Assembly: GCF_013385985.1 (NCBI RefSeq)
Contig: NZ_JACAOY010000001.1
Coordinates: 190,210 to 254,209 of the forward strand
Source of the DNA: Pseudomonas sp. B6002
GTDB taxonomy: Bacteria; Pseudomonadota; Gammaproteobacteria; Pseudomonadales; Pseudomonadaceae
Direction of reading: 5' to 3'
Length of the DNA stretch: 64,000 nucleotides
Made by a program: the position numbers and the translations under genes. Shown here piece by piece: positions 1 to 10,709 of the stretch (within the stretch, counting starts at the first letter, position 1; every line of letters begins with the position of its first letter). Below the pieces are notes generated by a model, which was given only the letters and a program-made list of their open reading frames with translations, made no database searches and was not told where the DNA came from.

Positions 1-1558
<1,558 letters not shown>

Positions 1559-1596
1559 TTAAATTCTTTGGAGTAACGGGAAAGTAAGCGGAAAAA

Positions 1597-1893
1597 TCAC
1601 GCTTCCAGAACGGCGAGAATCTCGTTCTCGGCCATGACCAGCAGGTCTTCGCCGTCAACTTTCACAGTGTTGCTGCCGGAGTAAGGGCCGAATACAACCT
1701 TGTCACCGACTTTAACGGCCAGAGCACGCACTTCACCGTTTTCCAGGGTTTTGCCTGGACCAGCAGCGACGATCACACCGTGGTTGGCTTTTTCAGCAGC
1801 CGAACCTGGCAGAACGATACCGCCAGCGGTTTTCTTTTCTTCTTCGCTGCGACGGATTACGACGCGGTCGTGCAGAGGACGAAGCTTGCTCAT
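1597..1893 (-). CDS. groS: 10 kDa co-chaperonin GroES
   Basis: GroES caps the GroEL ring and forms the folding chamber. The product is 98 residues, the usual length for the family, and carries the recognisable N-terminus [15 protein letters not shown] followed by the mobile-loop segment around [16 protein letters not shown]. It is the first gene of a groES-groEL operon, with a possible heat-shock promoter about 140 bases upstream. The start at 1893 is preceded by an AGGAGA ribosome-binding site. Confidence 0.99.
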   Translation of the reverse strand: MSKLRPLHDRVVIRRSEEEKKTAGGIVLPGSAAEKANHGVIVAAGPGKTLENGEVRALAVKVGDKVVFGPYSGSNTVKVDGEDLLVMAENEILAVLEA

Positions 1894-2033
1894 TGTCGAT
1901 CTCTCCTAATTGTGTTTTTCATCGGCCGGTGTCAGTACCGGCGGGTTGTAATCCGGCTGTGCCGGTCGCGGTTCGCCAAGCGAAACGCGGAAGTCTGTCT
2001 GGCGTTGCCACCAGAAACCTTGCGGTGACCGAT

Positions 2034-2066
2034 ACATAAGGGCGCATAAGCTTATTACAAGGGGGC
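2034..2066 (-). promoter_or_regulatory. Possible sigma-32 heat-shock promoter of groESL
   Basis: Read on the minus strand, CCCCCTTGTAA (-35, compare CNCTTGAAA) is followed after about 12 bases by GCCCTTATGTA (-10, compare CCCCATNTA). The match is imperfect but it is in the right place, about 140 bases upstream of groS. No CIRCE inverted repeat is visible in the gap, which agrees with sigma-32 control in gammaproteobacteria. This is inference from pattern only. Confidence 0.5.
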
Positions 2067-2098
2067 TCGACGGATTTTTTTTGCACTCGCCGGGCGGT

Positions 2099-2131
2099 AA
2101 AAGCAACACGGCACCCGAAGGTGCCGTGCTG
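2099..2131 (-). terminator. Rho-independent terminator of fxsA
   Basis: On the minus strand, just after the fxsA stop codon, a 10-bp GC-rich stem (GCACGGCACC/GGTGCCGTGT) with a TTCG tetraloop runs into GCTTTT. It separates fxsA from the groESL promoter downstream. Confidence 0.8.
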
Positions 2132-2140
2132 GTGAAGCGG

Positions 2141-2617
2141 TTACTTGGTGTCGCGGTGTTCGAACTCGCCTTCAATCACGTCGCCTTCACGCTCCAGCGG
2201 CTGGCGCGGGGTCGGGCCGCCACGGGATTGCAGGTCGTCGGCGAACGCTCGCTGACGGATCGCAGCCTCTTCGGCACGCTGGCGCATCTTGCCCGCCAGC
2301 AGCTTGCGGGTGAACGGCAACAACATCACCAGGCCGACCACATCGCTGATAAAGCCTGGCAGGATCAACAAGCCACCGGCCAGGGCCATCATCAGGCCTT
2401 CAAGCATGGTCTGGGCGGGCAGTTCGCCACGGTTCAGGCTTTCACGGGCACGCAGCGCCGTGGCCAGGCCGGCGACGCGCAGCACCAGAACGCCGAGCAT
2501 CGAGCCGAGAATGATCAGCAACAGGGCCGGGAAAAACCCGATCGCGCTGCTGACTTGAACGAATACGAACAGCTCCAACACCGGGAACAGCAGAAAGAGC
2601 AATAAAAAAGGGCGCAT
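2141..2617 (-). CDS. fxsA: FxsA family membrane protein
   Basis: FxsA is a small inner-membrane protein; in E. coli its overproduction relieves F-plasmid exclusion of phage T7. The product is about 158 residues and starts MRPFLLLFLLFPVLELFVF. It has three or four hydrophobic segments within the first ~110 residues and then a charged cytoplasmic tail rich in R, E and Q. The ATG at 2617 is preferred over one 39 bases upstream because the first membrane helix begins directly there, as in the family. It sits upstream of groES, a neighbourhood common in Pseudomonas. Its normal role is unknown. Confidence 0.9.
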   Translation of the reverse strand: MRPFLLLFLLFPVLELFVFVQVSSAIGFFPALLLIILGSMLGVLVLRVAGLATALRARESLNRGELPAQTMLEGLMMALAGGLLILPGFISDVVGLVMLLPFTRKLLAGKMRQRAEEAAIRQRAFADDLQSRGGPTPRQPLEREGDVIEGEFEHRDTK

Positions 2618-2683
2618 CAAATGGTTCCTCAACGCAAGAATGCCTTGCCAGTCCACCTTAGATGACGTCGCCGTTTCGTGAAT

Positions 2684-3415
2684 TCAAGCGCTGGCCGCCG
2701 CTTTTTTCGGCCAAACCTCGGCGTGAGCCAATGAAACCAGGGCTTCGCGCACTTGTGTCGGAGTGTTGCAAGACTCCGCAAAGGGCAACCAATATAAGGA
2801 TTGGCCTATACGCAGGTGCATGCCTTCACTGTCTATGCCCGCCAGTTGTGCAGGCTCGGAGGTCGGCAAACCGGTGAGGTCGACGTAATGGGCAATAGCC
2901 TTGGTGTGATCGCTGTTCATGTGCTCGATCATGCTGCGTTCGGCCTTGCCCGCGAACGGGTTGGCGAGCGTCAGTTCATCGACCCAGTGAATCGCGCCAA
3001 ACCCGCCGATATAACGGTGGCGCACCGGTTTGAGCACCCAGAAATCGAAGTCATGGGCCTTATGGTAGTTGGCCGAATCGGGGAAATAGCGGTAATAACG
3101 CTCGGCGGCCGCCTCAATGGCTGCGGCGTCTTCCAGTTTCTCGGCTTCAGCCAGGTACGTCAGACGCCCCACCGCTTGCACATCATCGGCCTCGCGCTCA
3201 CCCACCAGCAGCGAGCACTTGGGGTCTTTCTGCAAGTTATGGGTGTGTTGGGCGATACGGCTGATGAGGATGAGCGGGCGGCCTTGATCGTCAAGGCAGT
3301 AAGGCACCACCGAACCGAAGGGAAAGCCAGGCATGGCTTTGGACAGTGTGGCGAGCGCCCCACGGTATTCCTTGAGCAACAGCTCTCGGGCGTTCTTGGC
3401 AACCTGTGTGCTCAA
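2684..3415 (-). CDS. HugZ-family haem/flavin-binding protein with DUF2470 domain
   Basis: The protein has an N-terminal pyridoxamine 5'-phosphate oxidase-like split barrel (residues ~5-150, with KAMPGFPFGSVVPYCLD and the SRIAQHTHNL segment) and a C-terminal DUF2470 region (MIEHMNSDHTKAIAHYV). This arrangement is that of HugZ-type haem-utilisation proteins, which bind or degrade haem in the cytoplasm. I place the start at a TTG at 3415: it is preceded by GAGGAG with an 8-base spacer, and the family begins at this point, whereas an in-frame ATG 78 bases upstream has no such site. Length is 243 residues. No haem-uptake genes lie nearby, so the substrate is inferred. Confidence 0.85.
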   Translation of the reverse strand: MSTQVAKNARELLLKEYRGALATLSKAMPGFPFGSVVPYCLDDQGRPLILISRIAQHTHNLQKDPKCSLLVGEREADDVQAVGRLTYLAEAEKLEDAAAIEAAAERYYRYFPDSANYHKAHDFDFWVLKPVRHRYIGGFGAIHWVDELTLANPFAGKAERSMIEHMNSDHTKAIAHYVDLTGLPTSEPAQLAGIDSEGMHLRIGQSLYWLPFAESCNTPTQVREALVSLAHAEVWPKKAAASA

Positions 3416-3523
3416 CGTATGACTCCTCGGGGTATTCAGCCGCCCATGGCATATGGGAATGGATCTCAACCACAAGGTAATCAATATCGGCAAAGGTTGC
3501 CAAGCAGGTTTTGTGCAGCCTTA

Positions 3524-4531
3524 TTACCAGGCCACACCGAACCCGGCGGTATAGCGGGTTTTGCTCAGGCTGCTGTCCGAATCGCCACTGATGATGTCGC
3601 GCTCGGCCTTGAGGTTGAGCGAGGCCCATTCGGTGACTTTGTAGCGCAGGCCCATTTCCGCATCCAGGGAGTAGTCCACCGGCCCATCGATCGGCCGGCC
3701 CAATTCGCCGTTGGTGAAGAACTCGACGGTCTTGCCCACCAGGTAGCGGTTGTAGTTCCACTTCATGGCCACGGAGTAGAAGTTGTCCTTACCGCCGTCG
3801 GAATATTCGTAGTCAGTACGGTTGACCAGCGAACCCAGGGAGAACGCGCCCAATTCATCGTCCCAGAACTGGTAGCCCGGGCCGGTGCCGACGGTGCGTT
3901 GGCGGGACAGGTCTTCCACCTTGTCACGCTTATAGGTCAGGCGGCCCTGCCAGAACCAGTGCTCGGTGAGGAAGCGGTCCAGGTCGTATTCCAGGGCCCA
4001 GTTGTCGGTGGTAGTGACGTCGTCCTGGAACTCGCGGTTGTACTCACCCTGCCCCGTGTGGCGCCATTGGCCGTGACGGGCGGTGGTCTTGAAGTCGATG
4101 TCGTAGTCGTTGGTGTCTTTTTCTGCGCGCTTGTAGTCCAGCGCCAGGTCGACGTTGCCTTTCCACACCAGGTCTTCGATCACAGGCTTGGGCTTGATGA
4201 TCTGCTGGATGCTCGCCAGCTCCACGGTCTTGGGCGCTTCGCCATTGGCCAGGACCACTTTGCCGTCATCTGCGGCTTTGAGCGACTTGGCTTTCTCGCC
4301 CGTGTAGGCATCCTGTTTGACCAGCAACTCCTGGTCGCTCTCCAGGGTTTTCACCTGTTTCCAATCCACCGGGATGGCCCCTGCGTAGTCGGTCTGGATC
4401 AGCAGCTTGCCACCGTCGAAGACCTTGATCTTGCCGGTCAGGCGGTCGCCGTTCTTCAACCAGACGGTGTCGGCCAACAAGGGCGTGGAGGCGCTGAAAA
4501 CAGCGAGGCACAGCAGGGTTCTGGACAACAT
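3524..4531 (-). CDS. DUF481 outer-membrane beta-barrel protein
   Basis: The 335-residue product has a clear signal peptide (MLSRTLLCLAVFSASTPLLA, cleavage before DTVWLKNGD). It then has an SH3-like N-terminal segment (DRLTGKIKVFDGGKLLIQT) and a long region of alternating polar and aromatic residues typical of a DUF481 barrel. It ends in the aromatic residue Trp (GFGVAW), the usual recognition signal for the BAM complex. DUF481 proteins are salt- or stress-induced outer-membrane proteins of unknown activity. It is probably a single-gene unit, transcribed divergently from the alkyltransferase-like gene. Confidence 0.88.
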   Translation of the reverse strand: MLSRTLLCLAVFSASTPLLADTVWLKNGDRLTGKIKVFDGGKLLIQTDYAGAIPVDWKQVKTLESDQELLVKQDAYTGEKAKSLKAADDGKVVLANGEAPKTVELASIQQIIKPKPVIEDLVWKGNVDLALDYKRAEKDTNDYDIDFKTTARHGQWRHTGQGEYNREFQDDVTTTDNWALEYDLDRFLTEHWFWQGRLTYKRDKVEDLSRQRTVGTGPGYQFWDDELGAFSLGSLVNRTDYEYSDGGKDNFYSVAMKWNYNRYLVGKTVEFFTNGELGRPIDGPVDYSLDAEMGLRYKVTEWASLNLKAERDIISGDSDSSLSKTRYTAGFGVAW

Positions 4532-4664
4532 AAGCAGGTTCGGGGCTCAAGTTTGACAAAAAAGGCGGCATTATCGTGTTAGATAACGTCTTAGCAAGGA
4601 CTGACTCAGGGATTTGGGTTGAGTTCAGTGTTCACCGCGATATTTACAGACGTTTCTGACAAAG

Positions 4665-5048
4665 ATGCCGACGATCTCAACGGATATGCCCACAGTGAAT
4701 GAACCCGCCGAAACCCCGCAAAGCCCCGCCGAGATGCGCCGTACGGCGCTTTACCTGACCTTGGCGCAGGTCCCGCCTGGCTGCGTGGTGAGCTACGGGG
4801 AACTGGCGCACCTGGCTGGGCTGGGACGCGCGGCGCGCTGGGTGGGGCGCACCTTGAGCCAGCTTCCCGAGGACACCAAGCTGCCCTGGCACCGGGTGCT
4901 GGGTGCCGGTGGTCGGATAAGCCTGCCAGTGGGCAGTGCTTCAGGCGACGAGCAACGCGCGCGATTGCGCAGCGAAGGCGTCACGATCCGCAACAATCGC
5001 GTGGATATTCAGCGCCATGGCTGGCGCCCGGTAGAGCACAGCGGTTAG
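4665..5048 (+). CDS. Alkyltransferase-like (ATL) DNA-binding protein of the MGMT family
   Basis: The 127-residue protein matches the C-terminal DNA-binding domain of O6-alkylguanine-DNA alkyltransferase (VVSYGELAHLAGL; GRTLSQLP; LPWHRVLGAGGRISLP). The acceptor cysteine of the PCHR motif is Trp75 here (PWHR), which is the hallmark of ATL proteins. Those flag O6-alkylguanine lesions for nucleotide excision repair instead of repairing them. The start is uncertain: ATGs at 4665, 4686 and 4734 are all in frame, and the conserved domain begins only after the third. It lies 44 bases upstream of ampG on the same strand. Confidence 0.9.
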   Translation: MPTISTDMPTVNEPAETPQSPAEMRRTALYLTLAQVPPGCVVSYGELAHLAGLGRAARWVGRTLSQLPEDTKLPWHRVLGAGGRISLPVGSASGDEQRARLRSEGVTIRNNRVDIQRHGWRPVEHSG

Positions 5049-5091
5049 AGTGCGCGCTTTGTTTCCGCAAATCTGAGGCAGACTCCAGCCC

Positions 5092-6636
5092 ATGCCCCGT
5101 AAAACCTGGCGCGCCGCGCTCGCCGCCTATGCCAGCCCCTCGACGTTAGTGCTGTTGTTGCTCGGCTTCGCCGCCGGCTTGCCTTACATGTTGGTGTTCT
5201 CGACGCTTTCCGTGTGGTTGCGTGAGGCCGGTGTGGCCCGCGAGACCATCGGTTATGCGAGCCTGATCGGTCTGGCCTACGCCTTTAAATGGGTCTGGTC
5301 ACCGCTGCTCGACCAATGGCGCCTGCCGCTGCTCGGTAAACTCGGGCGCCGTCGTTCCTGGCTGGTACTAGCCCAGTCACTGGTAATCCTCGGATTGATC
5401 GGCATGGGCTTCTGCGATCCGCAGAAACACTTGTCCTGGCTGATCGCCATCGCTGTCATCGTCGCCTTCGCGTCGGCCACCCAGGATATTGCAGTAGACG
5501 CCTATCGCCTGGAAATCGCCGACGACAGCCGCCAGGCCGCCCTGGCGGCCAGCTATATGTCTGGCTACCGCATTGCCGCCCTGCTGGCGACGGCCGGCGC
5601 GCTGTTCTTTGCCGAAGGCTTCGGCTCGACCGGCTTCAACTATAAGCACTCGGCCTGGACCGGCACCTACGTGCTGTTCGGCGTGCTGATGATCCCGGCA
5701 CTGCTGACCACCCTGTTCATGCGCGAGCCGAACGTACCGCTGCGTACCCAGTTGCAGGCCGGTCGCTACAGCTTCGTGCACCAGTTGGTGTCGGTGTTTG
5801 TCTTGATTGTGCTGCTGGTGTCGGTGCCGGCGATGTTCACCCAGCTGTACAACACGGATTTCGCCAGCGTGCTGTTCCACGGCGTGAGCCTGTGGGAACT
5901 GCTGATGGAAGACCGCGCCTTCCTGCGCGCCATTCTCTACATCACCCTCACCTGCCTGTGCCTTTCGGCCATGGGCCGCCGTGGCCTGGCGCCGGTTCTG
6001 ACGCCGGTCAACGACTTCATCGTGCGCTACCGCTGGCAGGCGCTGCTGCTGCTCGGGCTGATTGCGACCTACCGCATGTCCGACACCGTGATGGGCGTGA
6101 TGGCGAACGTGTTCTACATCGACCAAGGCTTTACCAAGGATCAGATCGCCGGCGTCAGCAAGATCTTCGGCCTGATCATGACCCTGCTCGGCGCGGGCAT
6201 GGGCGGCCTGTTGATCGTACGATTCGGCATCCTGCCGATCCTGTTCATCGGCGGCGTGGCCTCGGCCGCAACCAACCTGCTGTTCGTGATGCTCGCCGAC
6301 ATGGGCCCGGACCTGCAGATGCTGATTTTCACGATTTCCCTGGATAACTTCAGCTCCGGCCTGGCCACTTCGGCGTTCGTGGCCTACCTGTCAAGCCTGA
6401 CCAACCTCAAGTTTTCCGCGACCCAATACGCGCTGCTCAGCTCGATCATGCTGTTGCTGCCGCGCCTGATCGGCGGCTATTCAGGGGTGATGGTGGAGAA
6501 GTTTGGCTACCACAACTTCTTCCTGATCACCTGCCTGCTGGGCGTGCCGACGTTGTTCCTGATTGCCTTGCATTGGTTCCAGGAGAATCGGCGGGCTCGG
6601 TTGAATCCGCCAGCTGACGAAGTATCTCCCCTGTAG
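5092..6636 (+). CDS. ampG: AmpG-type muropeptide permease (MFS)
   Basis: The protein is a 514-residue major facilitator with about 12-14 membrane helices, starting MPRKTWRAALAAYASPSTLV. The AmpG signature is visible in GFAAGLPYMLVFSTLSVWLREAGV and in the FKWVWSPLLDQW segment. AmpG imports GlcNAc-anhydroMurNAc peptides from the periplasm for peptidoglycan recycling, and through AmpR it influences beta-lactamase induction. The TAG stop (6634-6636) lies inside the GTAGG of a REP element. Recycled GlcNAc feeds the same amino-sugar pool as the nag operon at 39-46 kb, though the genes are not linked. Confidence 0.93.
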   Translation: MPRKTWRAALAAYASPSTLVLLLLGFAAGLPYMLVFSTLSVWLREAGVARETIGYASLIGLAYAFKWVWSPLLDQWRLPLLGKLGRRRSWLVLAQSLVILGLIGMGFCDPQKHLSWLIAIAVIVAFASATQDIAVDAYRLEIADDSRQAALAASYMSGYRIAALLATAGALFFAEGFGSTGFNYKHSAWTGTYVLFGVLMIPALLTTLFMREPNVPLRTQLQAGRYSFVHQLVSVFVLIVLLVSVPAMFTQLYNTDFASVLFHGVSLWELLMEDRAFLRAILYITLTCLCLSAMGRRGLAPVLTPVNDFIVRYRWQALLLLGLIATYRMSDTVMGVMANVFYIDQGFTKDQIAGVSKIFGLIMTLLGAGMGGLLIVRFGILPILFIGGVASAATNLLFVMLADMGPDLQMLIFTISLDNFSSGLATSAFVAYLSSLTNLKFSATQYALLSSIMLLLPRLIGGYSGVMVEKFGYHNFFLITCLLGVPTLFLIALHWFQENRRARLNPPADEVSPL

Positions 6637-6714
6637 GAACCGGCTTGCCGGCGATGAGGCCCGCAAGCCTCGCGTCAATCTCAAAGACGCCATCGCCGGC
6701 AAGCCGGCTCCTAC
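6633..6714. repeat. REP pair, GTAGGAGCCGG family
   Basis: Two inverted copies of the 25-bp REP (GTAGGAACCGGCTTGCCGG at the left, its complement at the right) with an internal spacer form a BIME. The left copy supplies the ampG stop codon. Confidence 0.9.
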
Positions 6715-6807
6715 ATACCCCTCTGTATTCTGATGCCTGTACTCCGGCAGTTTGCGCCCGTACAATCCAGAGTCATTTCAAGTCCAAGCAACCGACAACG
6801 GCCTACC

Positions 6808-8523
6808 ATGCGTACCAGTCAATATTTGCTCGCCACACAGAAAGAAACGCCTTCCGACGCGGTTGTGATCAGCCATCAGCTGATGCTGCGCGCCGGCATG
6901 ATCCGCAAACTGGCCTCCGGCCTGTACACCTGGCTGCCCATGGGCTTGAAGGTGATGCGCAAGGTCGAAGCCATCGTTCGTGAGGAAATGAACGCCGCCG
7001 GCTCTCTGGAAGTGTTGATGCCGAGCACTCAACCGGCTGAACTGTGGCAGGAATCCGGGCGCTGGGAAGAGTACGGCCCTGAGTTGCTGCGCTTCAAGGA
7101 CCGTCATGGCCGCGATTTCTGCGCCGGCCCGACCCACGAAGAAGTGATCACCGACCTGATGCGCAACGAGCTGAGCAGCTACAAGCAGCTGCCGTTGAAC
7201 CTGTATCAGATCCAAACCAAGTTCCGTGACGAAATCCGCCCACGCTTCGGTTTGATGCGCGGCCGCGAATTCATCATGAAGGACGCGTACTCGTTCCACG
7301 CCGACCAGGCGTCCCTGCAGGTCACCTACGACCGCATGCACACCGCTTACTGCAACGTGTTCACGCGCCTGGGCCTGAAATTCCGCCCGGTTGAAGCGGA
7401 CAACGGCTCCATCGGCGGTGCCGGCTCCCACGAATTCCACGTGCTGGCCGAGTCCGGCGAAGACGATATCGTGTTCAGCAACGGTTCCGACTACGCGGCG
7501 AACATCGAGAAAGCCGAAGCCGTGCCACGGGAGACTTCCCGTCCTGCTCCGGCCGAAGCACTGCGCCTGGTGGACACCCCAGAGACCAAGACCATCGCGG
7601 CCCTGGTGGAAAAATTCAATCTGCCGATTGAAAAGACCATCAAGACCCTGATCGTGCGCGCCGAAGAAGAAGGCAAGCTGATCGCCCTGGTAATCCGTGG
7701 CGACCACGAGCTCAACGAAATCAAGGCGGCCCAGCAACCTGGCGTGGCCAGCCCGCTGGTCATGGCCACCGATGCCGAACTGCGCGACGCCATCGGCGCC
7801 GGTGCGGGCTCCCTCGGGCCGCTGAACCTGCCACTGCCGATCATCATCGACCGCTCGGTCGAGCTGATGAGCGACTTCGGTATCGGCGCCAACATCGACG
7901 ACAAGCACTACTTCGGCGTGAACTGGGAGCGTGACCTGCCGGTTCCAACCGTGGCCGACCTGCGTAACGTGGTGGCCGGCGACCCAAGCCCGGACGGCAA
8001 GGGCACCCTGGAGATCAAGCGCGGCATCGAAGTCGGGCACATCTTCCAGCTGGGCAACAAGTACAGCAAGGCGATGAAGTGCGAAGTGCTGGGCGAGAAC
8101 GGCAAGCCGATCACCCTGGAAATGGGTTGCTACGGTATTGGCGTGTCGCGCGTGGTGGCAGCTGCCATCGAGCAGAACAACGACGAGAAAGGCATCATCT
8201 GGAGCGACGCCCTGGCCCCGTTCCAAATCGCCCTGGTACCGCTGCGCTACGACAACGAGCAAGTACGCGAAGCCACTGACAAGCTGTATGCCGAACTGAC
8301 GGCCGCCGGTTTTGAAGTGTTGCTCGATGACCGGGACAAGAAAACCAGCCCGGGCATCAAGTTTGCCGACATGGAGCTGATTGGCATCCCGCACCGTATC
8401 GTGGTCAGTGACCGCGGCCTGGTGGATGGCAATCTGGAATACAAGAGCCGGACCGAAGCCGAAGCCCAACCGTTGCCGGTGGCTGACGTGCTGTCTTTCC
8501 TTCAGGCGCGTATTCGTCGCTGA
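6808..8523 (+). CDS. proS: Prolyl-tRNA synthetase
   Basis: This class II aminoacyl-tRNA synthetase attaches proline to tRNA-Pro. The 571-residue length and the order of parts are those of the bacterial type: a catalytic core with the motif 2 region ([21 protein letters not shown] split by the family pattern), an inserted editing domain (about residues 225-405, acting on Ala-tRNA-Pro), and a C-terminal anticodon-binding domain ([17 protein letters not shown] onward). The true start is the ATG at 6808 ([18 protein letters not shown]), not one further upstream. The next gene, a lipoprotein, starts 20 bases downstream. Confidence 0.98.
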   Translation: MRTSQYLLATQKETPSDAVVISHQLMLRAGMIRKLASGLYTWLPMGLKVMRKVEAIVREEMNAAGSLEVLMPSTQPAELWQESGRWEEYGPELLRFKDRHGRDFCAGPTHEEVITDLMRNELSSYKQLPLNLYQIQTKFRDEIRPRFGLMRGREFIMKDAYSFHADQASLQVTYDRMHTAYCNVFTRLGLKFRPVEADNGSIGGAGSHEFHVLAESGEDDIVFSNGSDYAANIEKAEAVPRETSRPAPAEALRLVDTPETKTIAALVEKFNLPIEKTIKTLIVRAEEEGKLIALVIRGDHELNEIKAAQQPGVASPLVMATDAELRDAIGAGAGSLGPLNLPLPIIIDRSVELMSDFGIGANIDDKHYFGVNWERDLPVPTVADLRNVVAGDPSPDGKGTLEIKRGIEVGHIFQLGNKYSKAMKCEVLGENGKPITLEMGCYGIGVSRVVAAAIEQNNDEKGIIWSDALAPFQIALVPLRYDNEQVREATDKLYAELTAAGFEVLLDDRDKKTSPGIKFADMELIGIPHRIVVSDRGLVDGNLEYKSRTEAEAQPLPVADVLSFLQARIRR

Positions 8524-8543
8524 AAACCAGATCAAGAGAAGTC

Positions 8544-9497
8544 ATGTTCAAGCGAAACACCAGAGCCCTGGGGGGCGCCGCCTTGTGCGGCGCCCTGCTG
8601 GTCAGCGGCTGCGCCAACCAGATGTCGCAACGCAGTGAGCACGAGGAACGGGTCGAGCGTAAGTTGCTCGACCACAGCCTGCAGATCGATGTAGGCGAGC
8701 CCAAAGTGCTGGAACTGCCGCAACGCCGGGTTCGGATTCACGAGCAAAAGACCTTTGAGGTCACCGAGTTCGAAGTCACCCGTCGTTACGATCGCTACAC
8801 CCCCTACCAGCCCTGGCGCAAACTCTACGAGATGCCTCTGGGTGCCGTGGCCCTGGTGGCTGGCGCCGGCGCCAACGTGGCGAATATCTTCGCCCTCGGC
8901 AACCTGCCCACCAGCATGACCCGCGACTGGCTGAGCTACGGCGTGGACGGCATCAACCCGTTCATGAACGTGCAATCCCATGGCCGTGCGCAACAGAACC
9001 TGGCGGGTATCGATGAAGTCCAGCGCGACAAGCGCGTGGAGTATTCGAGCCTGCCCTGGAGCGAGCGCCCGGTGCAGGTCACTGCCGGCAAGCAGACCCA
9101 TGAACTGACCACCGACCGCAACGGCGTCCTGCGCCTGAACCTGTTGGACAGCCCATTTGCCGAACAGGATCTGAACCGCGTCAGCACCTTGAAGATCAGC
9201 GTGGAAGATGGCCAGGACGATGTGCATTCGGACTCGACCCTGGCGATCAGCAGCACCCTGCGCAGCAAGTTGCTGGAGGCCCACGGCCTGATCTACGACG
9301 ACCTGGAAGACGACGAGGTCAACCAGTGGGTGCATCGCGTCAAGCGCCTGTCGGAGTTGGGTCTGGAAGAAGAAGCCAGTGAACTGGAACAAAGCCTGAT
9401 CGAACTGACCCGCAATGATCCGGAGTTGCAGCAGGAATTCCTGCAGGCATTGACCAAGGATGCGGGGCGTTTGGTGGCAGACCCCGGCGCACGCTGA
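8544..9497 (+). CDS. Outer-membrane lipoprotein of unknown function
   Basis: The 317-residue protein begins with a lipoprotein signal ending LLVSGC (lipobox, Cys near residue 24) and is then exported. The mature part has no domain I recognise: a charged N-terminal stretch, a short hydrophobic patch (LGAVALVAGAGANVANIFALG) and an acidic C-terminal helical region (LEDDEVNQWVHRVKRLSELGLEEEASELEQ). Ala follows the lipid-modified Cys (CANQ), so outer-membrane sorting is expected. It follows proS closely and may be co-transcribed. Similar proteins occur after proS in other Pseudomonas, but the function is unknown. Confidence 0.75.
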   Translation: MFKRNTRALGGAALCGALLVSGCANQMSQRSEHEERVERKLLDHSLQIDVGEPKVLELPQRRVRIHEQKTFEVTEFEVTRRYDRYTPYQPWRKLYEMPLGAVALVAGAGANVANIFALGNLPTSMTRDWLSYGVDGINPFMNVQSHGRAQQNLAGIDEVQRDKRVEYSSLPWSERPVQVTAGKQTHELTTDRNGVLRLNLLDSPFAEQDLNRVSTLKISVEDGQDDVHSDSTLAISSTLRSKLLEAHGLIYDDLEDDEVNQWVHRVKRLSELGLEEEASELEQSLIELTRNDPELQQEFLQALTKDAGRLVADPGAR

Positions 9498-9519
9498 AAC
9501 CTGATTCGCACGCTTCCTT

Positions 9520-9585
9520 GTAGGAGCCCGGCTTGCCGGCGATGGCGATCTTGCGGATGCCATCGCCGGCAAACCGGGCTCCTAC
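9520..9585. repeat. REP pair, GTAGGAGCCCGG family
   Basis: An inverted pair of REP sequences with a short loop lies between the lipoprotein and dinB. Its right end supplies the TAG stop codon of dinB (9582-9584 on the minus strand). Confidence 0.88.
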
Positions 9586-10649
9586 AAGGGGTGCGTGAAC
9601 AGTTCCAGCTGTTCGTTACCGCCGCTGAGGTCCAGCAAGCGTACGCCAATCCCCAGCAACCGCACCGGCTTGCCACCGCGATTAAACGCCTGCGTCAGCA
9701 GCTGTTGATAACTCTCCAGGTCCCGCCCTGCCCCCGCCTGTTCCAGTGTGGTCTGGGTAAAGTCATGAAACTTCACTTTCACGAACGGCTTACCGGCGCG
9801 GTAGCTGCTGTCGATGCGCGCCATGCGCCCGGCCAGGGTTTCCATCAGTTCAGGCAATTTCGCCAGGCAGCTTGAAAGGTCCGGCAGGTCGACATCGTAG
9901 GTGTTTTCCACGCTGATCGATTGCCGGCGGCTGTCGTTCTGCACGGCGCGATCATCGATCCCACGGGCCAAACTCCACAGTCGTTCACCGAAACTGCCGA
10001 ACTCACGCACCAGCGCCAACTTGTTCCACTCGCGCAATTGCAGGCAGTCCTCGATGCCCAGGCGCGCCAGCTTGTCCGCCGTGACCTTGCCCACCCCGTG
10101 CAGCTTGCTGACCCGCAACTGGGACACAAAATCCTCGACCTGATCCGGCGTGATCACATACAGCCCGTTGGGTTTCTTCCAGTCGCTGGCGATCTTGGCC
10201 AAAAACTTGTTCGGCGCGACCCCGGCAGACACTGTGATATGCAACTGGTTGGAGACCCGCCGACGGATGTCCTGGGCGATACGCGTCGCGCTGCCGCCAA
10301 AGTGCGGGCTGTCGGAGACGTCCAGGTAGGCTTCATCCAGGGAGAGCGGCTCGATCAAATCGGTGTAATCGCGAAAGATCGTCTGGATTTCCTTTGACGC
10401 TTCTTTATAGGCGTCCATGCGCGGCTTGACGATGGTCAGGTCCGGGCACAGCTTCAAGGCGTGACGGGAAGACATGGCCGAGCGCACGCCATAGGCCCGC
10501 GCCTCGTAGTTGCAGGTGGCGATCACCCCACGCCGGTCCGCCGAGCCGCCCACGGCCAGGGGCTTTTGCGCCAGGCTCGGGTCATCGCGCATCTCGATGG
10601 CGGCGTAGAAGCAATCACAGTCGACGTGGATGATTTTGCGCTGCGTCAT
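9582..10649 (-). CDS. dinB: DNA polymerase IV (Y family)
   Basis: Pol IV is the error-prone translesion polymerase of the SOS response. The 355-residue product starts MTQRKIIHVDCDCFYAAIE, with catalytic Asp10 in the palm, and has the second catalytic motif SLDEAYLDVS near residue 105. The helix-hairpin-helix region (LHGVGKVTADKLARLGI) and little-finger domain follow. A LexA-like box lies 45 bases upstream, fitting SOS control. The stop codon falls within a REP element, so the last residues (ELFTHPL) border repeated DNA. Length is normal for the family. Confidence 0.97.
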   Translation of the reverse strand: MTQRKIIHVDCDCFYAAIEMRDDPSLAQKPLAVGGSADRRGVIATCNYEARAYGVRSAMSSRHALKLCPDLTIVKPRMDAYKEASKEIQTIFRDYTDLIEPLSLDEAYLDVSDSPHFGGSATRIAQDIRRRVSNQLHITVSAGVAPNKFLAKIASDWKKPNGLYVITPDQVEDFVSQLRVSKLHGVGKVTADKLARLGIEDCLQLREWNKLALVREFGSFGERLWSLARGIDDRAVQNDSRRQSISVENTYDVDLPDLSSCLAKLPELMETLAGRMARIDSSYRAGKPFVKVKFHDFTQTTLEQAGAGRDLESYQQLLTQAFNRGGKPVRLLGIGVRLLDLSGGNEQLELFTHPL

Positions 10650-10693
10650 ATAAAGGGGTGTGGTCCTACGGGTGGCCAGTATCGCATTCACCC

Positions 10694-10709
10694 CTGTATA
10701 TAGCACCAG
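10694..10709 (-). promoter_or_regulatory. LexA operator of dinB
   Basis: The 16-mer CTGTATATAGCACCAG fits the LexA pattern CTG-N10-CAG with the TATATA core and lies 45 bases upstream of dinB. Confidence 0.75.

Noticed and set aside
2801-4582. A 593-codon plus-strand frame
   Set aside because: It runs antisense to the HugZ-like and DUF481 genes and has no recognisable domain.
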